Assembly (NCBI GenBank): GCA_937974195.1
Contig: CALJIC010000194.1
Coordinates: forward strand, 1-39,862
Length of the DNA stretch: 39,862 nt
From: an uncultured Roseiflexaceae bacterium
GTDB lineage: Bacteria; Chloroflexota; Chloroflexia; Chloroflexales; Roseiflexaceae
Reading direction: 5' to 3'
Shown here: positions 30,276 to 38,327 of the stretch, one piece after another
How the letters are laid out: the number at the start of each line of letters is the position of its first letter
Position numbering within the stretch: the first letter of the stretch is position 1
Made by a program: the position numbers and the translations under genes
Notes under the pieces: generated by a model
What the model was told of the DNA's origin: nothing
Databases searched by the model: none
The model's input: the letters and a program-made list of their open reading frames with translations, nothing else

Positions 30276-31148
30276 TCACCAGTAGGGCAGCGGTTCGGGC
30301 AGGGCTGCGCCGCACGAACAGGCGCCCCCCGCGCGCTCGCAGCGCGCCATCCGCCCGCACCGCTCGCAGCGCACCATTGCGCTGATGTGCACGGGCGCCC
30401 ACGTGCTCACCATCGCGCCGGCGGCCCCCAGATCGCCGTAGTACCGCCGCACCGCCGCGCGGTGCTTTTCGTTGTGCATAAACGTGTGGACGTCCTCCGG
30501 CCTCTCCCAGGCCGTGACGGTCATCATGATCTCGTGGAAGTTTATCCCCGACCAGGCGACGAAGCCCGGCATCGCCAGCATCTCCTGGGCGATCTGGCGC
30601 GACGTATCGCGGATGTACTCCACCTGCTCGCCCGACTGGGGGTAGATGGCTGTGATGCTGAAGGCGCCCGGCCGGGCGCGCTTGCCGGTTCGCACTGCGA
30701 CGGCCGTTCCGAAGGTGAACGGGCCAGCCCGGCGCGGCTGGACGACCGCCTGCAGGCCGAGCTGCTCGGCGAACGTTCGCGTGTCGAAGTAGCCCGTCAC
30801 CGAGCGAATCCCCTCCTCGCCGATGCGGACGATGTCGGCGCCGGGGAGCTCCACGCGCCTGCCCGTGGGCGGCAGCCCCTGCTGCGGCCCGCTGTTGGTG
30901 CCCCGCATCACCCACTCGAAGGCGGCCTGCCCGTGGCTGCACCCCGCGACGCTCACGATCTCGAACGAGAGGTCTGGGAACGCCGACCATAGGCCCGCGG
31001 CGTAGGCGCCGATCGCCTGGCCCGCGAGCGGCCCGCCGGTCGTCGGGTCGGCGTAGGTTCCTCCTTCGGCGAAGGTTGCGACAAGGGCTGCCGCGTCGTG
31101 GCGGTTCCAGGCGGCGACATAGCTCTCGATTGCTCTCTGCGCGTCCAT
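30276..31148 (-). CDS. SnoaL-like / ABM-like / zinc-ribbon fusion protein
   Basis: Three modules are visible in 290 residues. Residues 1-130 are a SnoaL-like NTF2-fold domain ('AIESYVAAWNRHDAAALVATFAEGG', 'FEWVMRGTNSG'). Residues about 150-255 resemble an antibiotic-biosynthesis-monooxygenase domain ('FSITAIYPQSGEQVEYIRD', 'EMMTVTAWERPEDVHTFMHNEKH', written here with the first residues shortened). The C-terminal 33 residues hold five Cys (CERC...C...CSC), a likely zinc ribbon. The activity is unknown and the combination is unusual. AGGAGGGAG lies just before the ATG at 31148. It is divergent from the BTAD regulator gene. Confidence 0.8.
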   Translation of the reverse strand: MDAQRAIESYVAAWNRHDAAALVATFAEGGTYADPTTGGPLAGQAIGAYAAGLWSAFPDLSFEIVSVAGCSHGQAAFEWVMRGTNSGPQQGLPPTGRRVELPGADIVRIGEEGIRSVTGYFDTRTFAEQLGLQAVVQPRRAGPFTFGTAVAVRTGKRARPGAFSITAIYPQSGEQVEYIRDTSRQIAQEMLAMPGFVAWSGINFHEIMMTVTAWERPEDVHTFMHNEKHRAAVRRYYGDLGAAGAMVSTWAPVHISAMVRCERCGRMARCERAGGACSCGAALPEPLPYW

Positions 31149-31217
31149 GGGTGCTCCCTCCTGCTCGCTTGCGTGGGCGAGTGCTGACCTCAGGCCCGGC
31201 AGCGATGAGCCTACCAG

Positions 31218-31285
31218 GCGCGCGTCACGGGATCGTTGTGGCAGCGCGCCGCGCGCGTCACGGGATCGGCATCTCAGCGTCACGG
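31218..31285 (+). repeat. Direct repeats with 11-bp-multiple spacing upstream of the BTAD regulator
   Basis: GCGCGCGTCACGGGATCG occurs identically at 31218-31235 and 31251-31268 (offset 33). A third, shorter copy GCGTCACGG occurs at 31277-31285. Measured at the GCGTCACGG core, the copies start at 31222, 31255 and 31277, so the offsets are 33 and 22 bases. They lie between the divergent SnoaL-fusion and BTAD genes, about 60-125 bases upstream of the predicted regulator start point. Confidence 0.7.
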
Positions 31286-31332
31286 CCGCCGAGCGCGGGC
31301 CATCGGGCGGCGAAGCCCCTGGCGCGCTGTGC

Positions 31333-31338
31333 TACAAT
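31333..31338 (+). promoter_or_regulatory. Extended -10 (TGCTACAAT) giving a leaderless transcript
   Basis: TGTGCTACAATCC places TACAAT seven bases before the ATG at 31345, so transcription should start at or within a base of the start codon. No ribosome-binding site is present. Confidence 0.65.
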
Positions 31339-31344
31339 CCACGC

Positions 31345-34300
31345 ATGCCCACGCTCACGATCCGGCTGCTCGGCCCGCCGCGGGTCGAGCGTGATGGCCG
31401 CGCGGTCGCCTTCGATACGCGCAAGGCCCTCGCTCTGCTCGCCTACGTTGCGGAGTGCCGCCGCCCGGTGCGCCGCGACACCCTCGCCCAGCTGCTCTGG
31501 CCGGACTACACGGCGGCGCGCGCCCTGGCCAACCTGCGCCGCACGCTCTGGTCGATCCGCAGCGCGCTCGGCGAGCGGTGGGTCGCCGTCACGCCGGCGG
31601 AGGTCGAGCTGGCGCTCGGCGACGACCTGTGGGTCGATCTGACTCACTTCCGCCAGCTCCTCGACCGCTGCCGCGCCCACTGCCGCAGGCCCGAGGAGAC
31701 GTGCCCGAGCTGCGTGGAGCGTCTCTCGGAGGCCGTCGGGCTGGTGCGCGGCCCGTTTCTCGAGGGCTTCAGCCTGAGCGACAGCGCCGAGTTCGACGAC
31801 TGGCAGGCGCTCCAGGCGGCGGGCGCGCGCCAGAGCTACGCGGACGCGCTCTGGCGGCTGGCCGAGGGCCGGGCCGCGCAGGGCGAGCTGCACCAGGCCG
31901 TGGAGGTCGCGCGCCGGCTGGTGGAGCTGGACCCGCTGCACGAGGGGGCGCAGCGCCGGCTGATGCTGCTGTACGCGTGGGTGGGCCGCCACAGCGAGGC
32001 GCTGCGCCACTACCACCAGCTGGAGCGGCTGCTGGAGCGCGAGCTCGGCGTGGCCCCCGAGCAGGAGACGGTCGAGCTCCTGGCGGCGATCCGGGCGCGG
32101 CGGGAGCCGCCGCCGCCCGCGGCGCGAACGGCCCTGCGCGCACCAACGGCTCCGCGCGGCGCGGCGAAGGCCGGCGGGGAGCTGCGCGGCTCCTCTGGGA
32201 GCCTGGTGGCGCGCGAGCAGGAGCTCGGCCGGCTCGACGGGCTGCTGCGGGCCGCCCTGGGCGGCGAGGCGCGGGTCATCTTCATCACCGGCGAGGCCGG
32301 CAGCGGCAAGACCGCGCTGCTCGAGGAGTTCGGGCGCAGGGCTGAGGCGGCCCACCCGGGGCTCGTCGCGGCGCTCGGCAGCTGCAACGCCTACATCGGC
32401 GCCGGCGTCCCCTACCTGCCCTTCCGCCAGATCCTCGAGCAGCTGGCCGGCGAGGGCCAAGGGGAGCCGGACGGCGCGCGGCGCGGCCACGCCCCGCCGA
32501 GCGTTGCGCGCGCCCTCGTCGCGCACGGCCCGGACCTGCTCGGCGCCATGCTCCCGGCGGACACGCTGCTCGAGCGCGCCGCGCGGGGCGCCGCGGGCGA
32601 TGAGCCATGGCTCCAGCAGCTCCGGCGCCTGGCTGCCGATGACCGGCGGCTGGCGGACGTGAGCCTACAGCAGCGCAGCCTCTTCGAGCAGTACGCGCGC
32701 GTGCTGTGCGCGCTGGCGCAGGAGCGGCCGCTGCTCTTGTGCCTCGACGACCTCCAGTGGGCCGACCTCGGATCGATCAACCTGCTCCTGCACCTCGGGC
32801 GGCGCATCGCGGGCCAGCCGCTGCTGATCGTCGGCGCCTACCGCTCCGCCGATGTGGCGCTGGGCCGCGGCGGCGAGCGCCACCCGCTGGAGCCGGCCGT
32901 CCACGAGCTGCAGCGGATCTACGGCGAGCCCCCGATCGACCTGAGCGCCGCCGCGAGCCGGCACTTCATCGACGCGCTGCTGGACCAGCGGCCGAACCGG
33001 CTCGACGAGCGCTTCCGCGCCACCCTGTATCGGCAGACCGGCGGCCAGCCGCTGTTCACCGTCGAGCTGCTGCGCGGCATGCGCGAGCGCGGCGACCTGA
33101 GCTACGATGAGGAGGGCCGCCTCGTGGCGCGCCCGGAGATCGACTGGGACCGCCTCCCGGCCAAGGTGGACGCCGTCATCGCCGAGCGGATCGGGCGCCT
33201 GGAGCACCCCGACCGCGAGCTGCTCTGGGTGGCCAGCGTCGAGGGCGAGGAGTTCAGCGCCGAGGTGGCGGCGCAGGTTCTCGGGCTGGATGCGGGCGAG
33301 GCGCTGCGCCGGCTGAGCGGGCGCCTCGACCGGACGCACCACCTGGTGCGCGCCACAGGCGTGCGCCTGGCCGGCGGCCGGAGGCTCTCGCGCTACCGCT
33401 TCCGGCACTTCCTGATCCAGCGCTACCTCTACCGGAGCCTCGACGCGGCGGAGCGAGCTCACTGGCACGAGCGCGTCCACGCGGCCCTCGCCGCGCTGTA
33501 CGGCGAGCAGAGCGAGGCGGCGGCCGAGCTCGCCCGGCACGCCGAGGAGGCGGGGCGGATCGACCTGGCGGCTGGCCACCTGCGGCAGGCGGGCGACTAC
33601 GCGCTGCGGCTGCTGGCCAACGCCGAGGCCGCCGAGCACTACCGGCGCGCCCTGGCACTGCTGGAGCGGCTGCCGGAGACCCGCGAGCGCCGGCTGCAGG
33701 AGATGGGCCTGTGGGCCTCGCTCAGCAAGCCGCTGCAGCTGACGATGGGCTACCCGGCGGCGGAGGTCGCGCGGGCCTTCGAGCGGGCCGTGCAGCTCGG
33801 GCGCACCCTGGGCAGTCCGCCGGAGCTGCGGGAGCTGCTGGGGCGCTACGTGCACTACCTGGCGACGCGCGGCGAGCACCGGGCGGCCAGATCGGTCGCG
33901 GATGAGCTGCTGGCGCTGGCCCTGCAGGTAGAGGACGAGATGCTCCTGCTCGACGCGTTCACCGCCAAGGGGATCAACTGCTTCTACCTCGGCGAGCTCG
34001 ACGCGGCCAGGGATTGGATCGACAGGGCGCTCGGCCACTACGACCGCGCGCGGCACGACGGCCTGACCTACGCCTACGGCATCGAGCACAGCGTTCACAT
34101 CCGGGCCTACGCTATGCTCGCGTGCTGGCTCCTCGGCGAGGCGGGGCGCGCGCGCGAGATCCAGGCGCTGCTGCTGGCCGACGCGCGCGCTGGCGGGCAC
34201 CCGCACACCCTGGCCTTCGCTCTGGCCTTCTCCGCGCTGCTCGAGAGCCTGCGCCGGGACGCGGCCGCCGCCCTGGCGACCACCGCGGAAGCCATCCCCC

Positions 34301-34614
34301 TGTGTGAGGAGCACAGCTTCCGGCTCATGCTCGGGCTGTCTCAGTGCGTACGCTCCTGGGCGCTGAGCGCGGCCGGCGCTCCCGCGGAAGGGCTGGCCCT
34401 GTACCAGGTCGCCAGGGAATCGGCCGAGCGGGCGCAGGTCCAGGTGCTGATGCCGTACCTCGGGAGCCTGCTGGCGGAGATCCTGTGGCGCTGCGGGCAC
34501 GCCGACGAGGCCCGCGCCACCGCTGAGGGCGCCCTGGCCTTGGCCGAGCAGACCGGGGAGCGCTGCCTGCTCCAGCCGATGCGCCGAATCCGAGACGATA
34601 TTCTGCCTGCCTGA
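31345..34614 (+). CDS. BTAD/AAA/TPR transcriptional regulator (SARP/MalT-like)
   Basis: The 1089-residue protein has an N-terminal OmpR-type winged helix (1-95, 'RLLGPPRVERDGRAVAF...LALLAYVA'). A BTAD domain (about 95-245) follows and includes 'LDPLHEGAQRRLMLLYAWVGRHSEALRHYHQLERLL'. An AAA/NB-ARC-like ATPase has Walker A GEAGSGKT at 316-323 and Walker B 'LLLCLDD' at 463-469. C-terminal helical TPR-like repeats complete it. A Cys cluster (C-x3-C-x7-C-x2-C, 'CRAHCRRPEETCPSC') separates the winged helix from the BTAD. It likely acts as an ATP-dependent activator of adjacent genes. The ATG at 31345 is chosen because homology begins there and it fits the leaderless -10. Confidence 0.9.
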   Translation: MPTLTIRLLGPPRVERDGRAVAFDTRKALALLAYVAECRRPVRRDTLAQLLWPDYTAARALANLRRTLWSIRSALGERWVAVTPAEVELALGDDLWVDLTHFRQLLDRCRAHCRRPEETCPSCVERLSEAVGLVRGPFLEGFSLSDSAEFDDWQALQAAGARQSYADALWRLAEGRAAQGELHQAVEVARRLVELDPLHEGAQRRLMLLYAWVGRHSEALRHYHQLERLLERELGVAPEQETVELLAAIRARREPPPPAARTALRAPTAPRGAAKAGGELRGSSGSLVAREQELGRLDGLLRAALGGEARVIFITGEAGSGKTALLEEFGRRAEAAHPGLVAALGSCNAYIGAGVPYLPFRQILEQLAGEGQGEPDGARRGHAPPSVARALVAHGPDLLGAMLPADTLLERAARGAAGDEPWLQQLRRLAADDRRLADVSLQQRSLFEQYARVLCALAQERPLLLCLDDLQWADLGSINLLLHLGRRIAGQPLLIVGAYRSADVALGRGGERHPLEPAVHELQRIYGEPPIDLSAAASRHFIDALLDQRPNRLDERFRATLYRQTGGQPLFTVELLRGMRERGDLSYDEEGRLVARPEIDWDRLPAKVDAVIAERIGRLEHPDRELLWVASVEGEEFSAEVAAQVLGLDAGEALRRLSGRLDRTHHLVRATGVRLAGGRRLSRYRFRHFLIQRYLYRSLDAAERAHWHERVHAALAALYGEQSEAAAELARHAEEAGRIDLAAGHLRQAGDYALRLLANAEAAEHYRRALALLERLPETRERRLQEMGLWASLSKPLQLTMGYPAAEVARAFERAVQLGRTLGSPPELRELLGRYVHYLATRGEHRAARSVADELLALALQVEDEMLLLDAFTAKGINCFYLGELDAARDWIDRALGHYDRARHDGLTYAYGIEHSVHIRAYAMLACWLLGEAGRAREIQALLLADARAGGHPHTLAFALAFSALLESLRRDAAAALATTAEAIPLCEEHSFRLMLGLSQCVRSWALSAAGAPAEGLALYQVARESAERAQVQVLMPYLGSLLAEILWRCGHADEARATAEGALALAEQTGERCLLQPMRRIRDDILPA

Positions 34615-34675
34615 GGATGCTTTTCTGGCGAAAGACAGCCGCGGCTGCGGCTGGGATGAGATGCGGAGGTTCCCT

Positions 34676-37093
34676 GTGGACGCGAGCCGGCTCCACGCCA
34701 CCTTTGCCGATCCGCCGCGCGAGTTCGGCATCATGCCCTTCTGGTTCTGGAACGATGACCTGGACGAGGCCGAGCTGCTGCGCCAGATACGCGAGTTTCA
34801 CGCCAAGGGGTTCGGCGGCTTCATCCCGCACGCCCGCATCGGGCTCTCGCGGCGGGTCGGCTACCTGACCGACGAGTTTTTCCGCCTGATCCGCATCGCC
34901 GTCGACGAGGCGGCCCGGCTCGGAATGCGGGTCGTCCTGTACGATGAGGGCTCCTACCCGTCCGGCTCGGCGCAGGGCCGGGTGGTGGCCGAGAACCCGG
35001 ACTACGCCTCGCGCTGCCTGATCGCCCTCCACCACACCGTCGCGGGGCCGGCCCGCGGCTACTGGCACCCCAACCCCGGCCGCGCCCTCGGCGACGAGCT
35101 GGTGGGCGTCGTGCTGGGCCGCGAGGTCGCGCCGGGGACGCTCGACCCGCGCAGCCTGACCTGGCTCGACGTGCTGGAGCCGGAGCTGGTGCGCTACGAC
35201 GTCCCGGACGGGAGCTGGCGGCTGATCGCCCTCTGGAACGTCGCGAGCGGCGGCACCATCCGGGGCGTCTTCGCCGAAGAGGAGGACGGCCACGCCTCAG
35301 CGCCGCCGGCCGGCGACCTGCTGAACCCTGAGGCGGTCGCCTGCTTCCTGCGCCACACCCACGACCTGTACTACGCGCACCTGAAGGAGCACTTCGGCCG
35401 GACGGTGGTCGGGATGTTCACCGATGAGCCGATGCTGCTGGGGCGCGGCGCGCGGCGCGGCCCCGACCCGTGGCCCTACACGCGCGGCTTCCTGGACGAG
35501 CTGCAGAGCTACTGGGACGAAGATGTCCGGCTCTGGCTGCCGGCGCTCTGGCTGGACTGCGGGCCGCGCACCGCCGACTTCCGGCAGGCCTACACGCGCG
35601 CGGTGTACGCGCGGCTGGAGCGCGTCTTCTACGGCGCGCAGAGCCGCTGGTGCAGCGAGCACGGCATCGCGCTGACCGGCCACCCGGCCGAGAGCAACGA
35701 GTTCGGGTCGCTGCGCCAGTTCCAGTGGCCGGGGCAGGACATGGTCTGGCGCTGGGTCGTCCCCGGCGATGACTCGGCGCTGGTCGGCCCGCACAGCTGC
35801 GCCCCCAAGTGCGCCAGCAGCGCGGCTGCGCTGCTGGGGAGCGCCCGCAACGCGTCCGAGGCGCTCGGCGCTTACGGCTGGCGGCTGACCCTGGACGAGG
35901 CCAAGTGGCTGCTCGACTGGCACCTGGCGCGCGGGACGAACCTCTTCTTCCTGCACGCGTGCTTCTACTCGATCCGCGGCCGGCGCGCCTTCGAGAGCGA
36001 GCCGGACATCGGCATCCACAACACCTGGTGGCCGTCGTTCCAGATCCTGGGGGACTACCTGCGCCGCCTCTGCTGGCTCCTGTCGGACGGCCGGGAGATC
36101 TGCGAGGTCGCCATCCTCACCGACTCGAACGGCGCGGCGTGGGAGGCGGCCCGGCACCTGTACCGGAGCCAGATCGACTTCCTGTACATCGACGACGAGG
36201 CGCTCGCGCGGGCGACGGTCGCCGACGGGCGGCTGGCGATCGGCCCGCACCGCTTCCGCGCAGTGATCTGCGATCCGCCGGCAAAGGTCAGCAGCCCCGC
36301 GCTCGAAGCGCTCGCCGCTGCCGGCGGGCTCGTGCTGGCCGACTGGCGGCCGGAGAGCCTGGTCGACACGCTGGTGGCCGCGCTCGGCCGCGACGTCGAC
36401 TGGCCGGGCGCGCCGGACCTGCGCGCGCTGCACTACCGGAAGGAGGGCCGCGACTTCTACCTGCTGGTCAACGAGGGGGAGCGCCCGCTCGAGGGCGACC
36501 TGTCGCTGGCGGCCGCGGGCGCGCTGGAGCTGTGGGACGCGCTGGACGGGAGCGCGCGGCCGTGGCCGGGTGAGGTGATCGCGGGCCGGACGCACACCCG
36601 CCTGCGCCTGGAGCGGCGGCAGAGCCTCGTCCTGGTCGTCGACCCGCGCGGCCGCGCCGAGCCAGGTGTGCCCACCCCGCCGCTGCCGGGCGACGCTGTT
36701 CTAGAGATCGCCGGCCCGTGGCGCGCCTTCGACGAGGCGGGCGGCCCGGTCGAGGTGGCGTGCCCGGGCGACTGGGCGCAGCAGGCGGGGTGGGAGACGT
36801 TCAGCGGCCGGCTGCGCTTCCGGGCGTCGTTCGCGCTCACGGCGGAGCAGGTGCGCCAGCCCCTATTCCTCGACCTCGGGCGGGTGGGCGATATCGCCGA
36901 GGTCACTTTGAACGGCAGGTCGCTCGGCGGGCGCGCGTGGGCGCCGTACGTATGGCGGGTCGACCAGGCCTGCCGGGCCGGCGACAACGAGCTCGAGGTG
37001 TGGGTGACCAACTCGATCGCGAACCGCCTGGAGGGGCTGCAGCGCCCGTCCGGGCTGCTGGGGCCGGTGCGGCTGCGCTCCGCGCGCGGCTGA
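34676..37093 (+). CDS. GH106-like glycoside hydrolase (alpha-L-rhamnosidase-related)
   Basis: The 805-residue protein begins '(M)DASRLHATFADPPREFGIMPFWFWND', characteristic of GH106 and related enzymes. It has a TIM-barrel-like catalytic core (about 15-430) with 'FGGFIPHARIGLS', 'YDEGSYPSGSAQG' and 'VVGMFTDEPML' holding candidate acidic catalytic residues, then an internal region, then a C-terminal jelly-roll ('LFLDLGRVGDIAEVTLNGRSLGGR...YVWRVD'). No signal peptide is seen. The GTG at 34676 is preferred over the ATG at 34661 because GGAGG lies six bases before it. It follows the BTAD regulator gene by 61 bases and is convergent with an AraC gene. The exact sugar is unproven. Confidence 0.85.
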   Translation: MDASRLHATFADPPREFGIMPFWFWNDDLDEAELLRQIREFHAKGFGGFIPHARIGLSRRVGYLTDEFFRLIRIAVDEAARLGMRVVLYDEGSYPSGSAQGRVVAENPDYASRCLIALHHTVAGPARGYWHPNPGRALGDELVGVVLGREVAPGTLDPRSLTWLDVLEPELVRYDVPDGSWRLIALWNVASGGTIRGVFAEEEDGHASAPPAGDLLNPEAVACFLRHTHDLYYAHLKEHFGRTVVGMFTDEPMLLGRGARRGPDPWPYTRGFLDELQSYWDEDVRLWLPALWLDCGPRTADFRQAYTRAVYARLERVFYGAQSRWCSEHGIALTGHPAESNEFGSLRQFQWPGQDMVWRWVVPGDDSALVGPHSCAPKCASSAAALLGSARNASEALGAYGWRLTLDEAKWLLDWHLARGTNLFFLHACFYSIRGRRAFESEPDIGIHNTWWPSFQILGDYLRRLCWLLSDGREICEVAILTDSNGAAWEAARHLYRSQIDFLYIDDEALARATVADGRLAIGPHRFRAVICDPPAKVSSPALEALAAAGGLVLADWRPESLVDTLVAALGRDVDWPGAPDLRALHYRKEGRDFYLLVNEGERPLEGDLSLAAAGALELWDALDGSARPWPGEVIAGRTHTRLRLERRQSLVLVVDPRGRAEPGVPTPPLPGDAVLEIAGPWRAFDEAGGPVEVACPGDWAQQAGWETFSGRLRFRASFALTAEQVRQPLFLDLGRVGDIAEVTLNGRSLGGRAWAPYVWRVDQACRAGDNELEVWVTNSIANRLEGLQRPSGLLGPVRLRSARG

Positions 37094-37108
37094 GGCGCCG
37101 CCCGCGCG

Positions 37109-38143
37109 CTACGACGCCAGCTCGCGCCACACGCCCGGCGGCTGCCCGACCGCTCGCTTGAAGGCGCGGCTGAACGCCGCCTCGGACTCGTAGCCGGTGC
37201 GCTCGGCGATCGCGCTCACCCGCAGGGTCGTCTGGCTGAGCAGATATTTGGCGACCTGCATGCGCCAGCCGTAGAGGTAGTGCATCGGCGACTCGCCGAC
37301 CAGGTCGGTGAAGCGCTGGGCCAGGCCCGAGCGGGAGAGCGCGACGGCCTCCGCCAGCTCCTCAACTGTCCACGGCCGCTCGGGGTGGGCGTGCATCAGC
37401 TGCAGGACTGCGCCGACGACCGGGTCGCGCAGCGCCGCCAGCCAGCCGGCGTGCTCGACCGGGAGCTGCTGCATGTAGCGGCGCAGCACCTCCACGTAGA
37501 TCAGCTCGGTCAGCCGGGCCAGCATCGCCTCGCCGCCCGGCCGCGCCGCCCGCGCCTCGGCGACGGTGTGGCGCAGCGTGCTGTCCAGGATGTCCCCCGG
37601 CTCGGCGCGCACCACCTGCCGCTCGAGGAGCTCCTCCCCCGCCTCGGGCTCCCCCGGCCCGGCGCCGTGCGCCGATCGCACCAGCAGCGTGGTCGGCAGG
37701 CTGCCGATCAGCGGGTTGAAGCGCTGGTTGCTCTCGAGGTAGCCGCACACGAACTCGGTGGCCTCGTGGCCATCCCCGGCGTCGAGGTGCGGGATCGCGC
37801 CGCTGCCCGACCCCTCCCGCACCACCCGCAGCACCTGCTGGCTCACATCCGCGCTCGGATCGGCCTCGGGGTGGCTGCCCAGGCGGTGGGCGTCGGCGTG
37901 GGGGAAGATCACCAGGTCGCCGCCGGCGACCGAGAAGCCGGGCCGCCCCAGCGGCGCGATCCAGCACGTCCCGGCCACCATGATGTGGAAGACGGTGATG
38001 TACTCGGCGGACGAGTTCAGCAGGCGCGCGTAGACCTCGCGCCCGGGTGACTCCGCGCACCAGGGCGCGGCGATCCGCGCGCTGAAGAACAGGGAGCCGG
38101 CCAGCCGCACCACTTTGAGCGTGTCCGAGAGCACATCCATCAT
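37109..38143 (-). CDS. AraC-family regulator with cupin sensor domain
   Basis: The 344-residue protein has an N-terminal cupin-type ligand domain (AraC_binding/cupin_6; 'YITVFHIMVAGTCWIAPLGRPGF', 'GDLVIFPHADAHRL'). A C-terminal pair of HTH motifs (about 240-344) follows: 'WTVEELAEAVALSRSGLAQRFTDLVGESPMHYLYGWRMQVAKYLL' as the first, and 'VSAIAERTGYESEAAFSRAFKRAVGQPPGVWR' as the second, the family signature. It probably senses a small effector and controls a neighbouring gene, either the hydrolase or the flavin oxidase, from the divergent intergenic region at 38144-38327. No clear ribosome-binding site is seen. Confidence 0.9.
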   Translation of the reverse strand: MMDVLSDTLKVVRLAGSLFFSARIAAPWCAESPGREVYARLLNSSAEYITVFHIMVAGTCWIAPLGRPGFSVAGGDLVIFPHADAHRLGSHPEADPSADVSQQVLRVVREGSGSGAIPHLDAGDGHEATEFVCGYLESNQRFNPLIGSLPTTLLVRSAHGAGPGEPEAGEELLERQVVRAEPGDILDSTLRHTVAEARAARPGGEAMLARLTELIYVEVLRRYMQQLPVEHAGWLAALRDPVVGAVLQLMHAHPERPWTVEELAEAVALSRSGLAQRFTDLVGESPMHYLYGWRMQVAKYLLSQTTLRVSAIAERTGYESEAAFSRAFKRAVGQPPGVWRELAS

Positions 38144-38230
38144 CGCGCCCCGGCTGCCGCCGCGCCGACATGTGGCGGCTCGGTCAATTCCGCTGGAGTT
38201 TCAGTCATAGCGCGCGCTGGCGGCGGCTGC

Positions 38231-38236
38231 TATGCT
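38231..38236 (+). promoter_or_regulatory. Extended -10 (TGCTATGCT) before the flavin oxidase gene
   Basis: GCTGCTATGCTGCG contains TATGCT with an extended TGC, about 91 bases before the ATG at 38328 and close to the AraC start. No -35 was found. The AraC protein could act here. Confidence 0.4.
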
Positions 38237-38327
38237 GCGCACCAGCGGCCGGCCGCACGGCTTGCCGGCATGATACCACGCGCGCACCCGCCGTTCTGGA
38301 AGTCGCGCCCTGTACGGAGGAGCAGCG

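Noticed and set aside
32665..34734. 689-codon minus-strand open frame opposite the BTAD regulator
   Set aside because: Its composition (Gln, Arg, Val, Pro repeats) reflects the complementary codons of the regulator, and no domain is recognisable.
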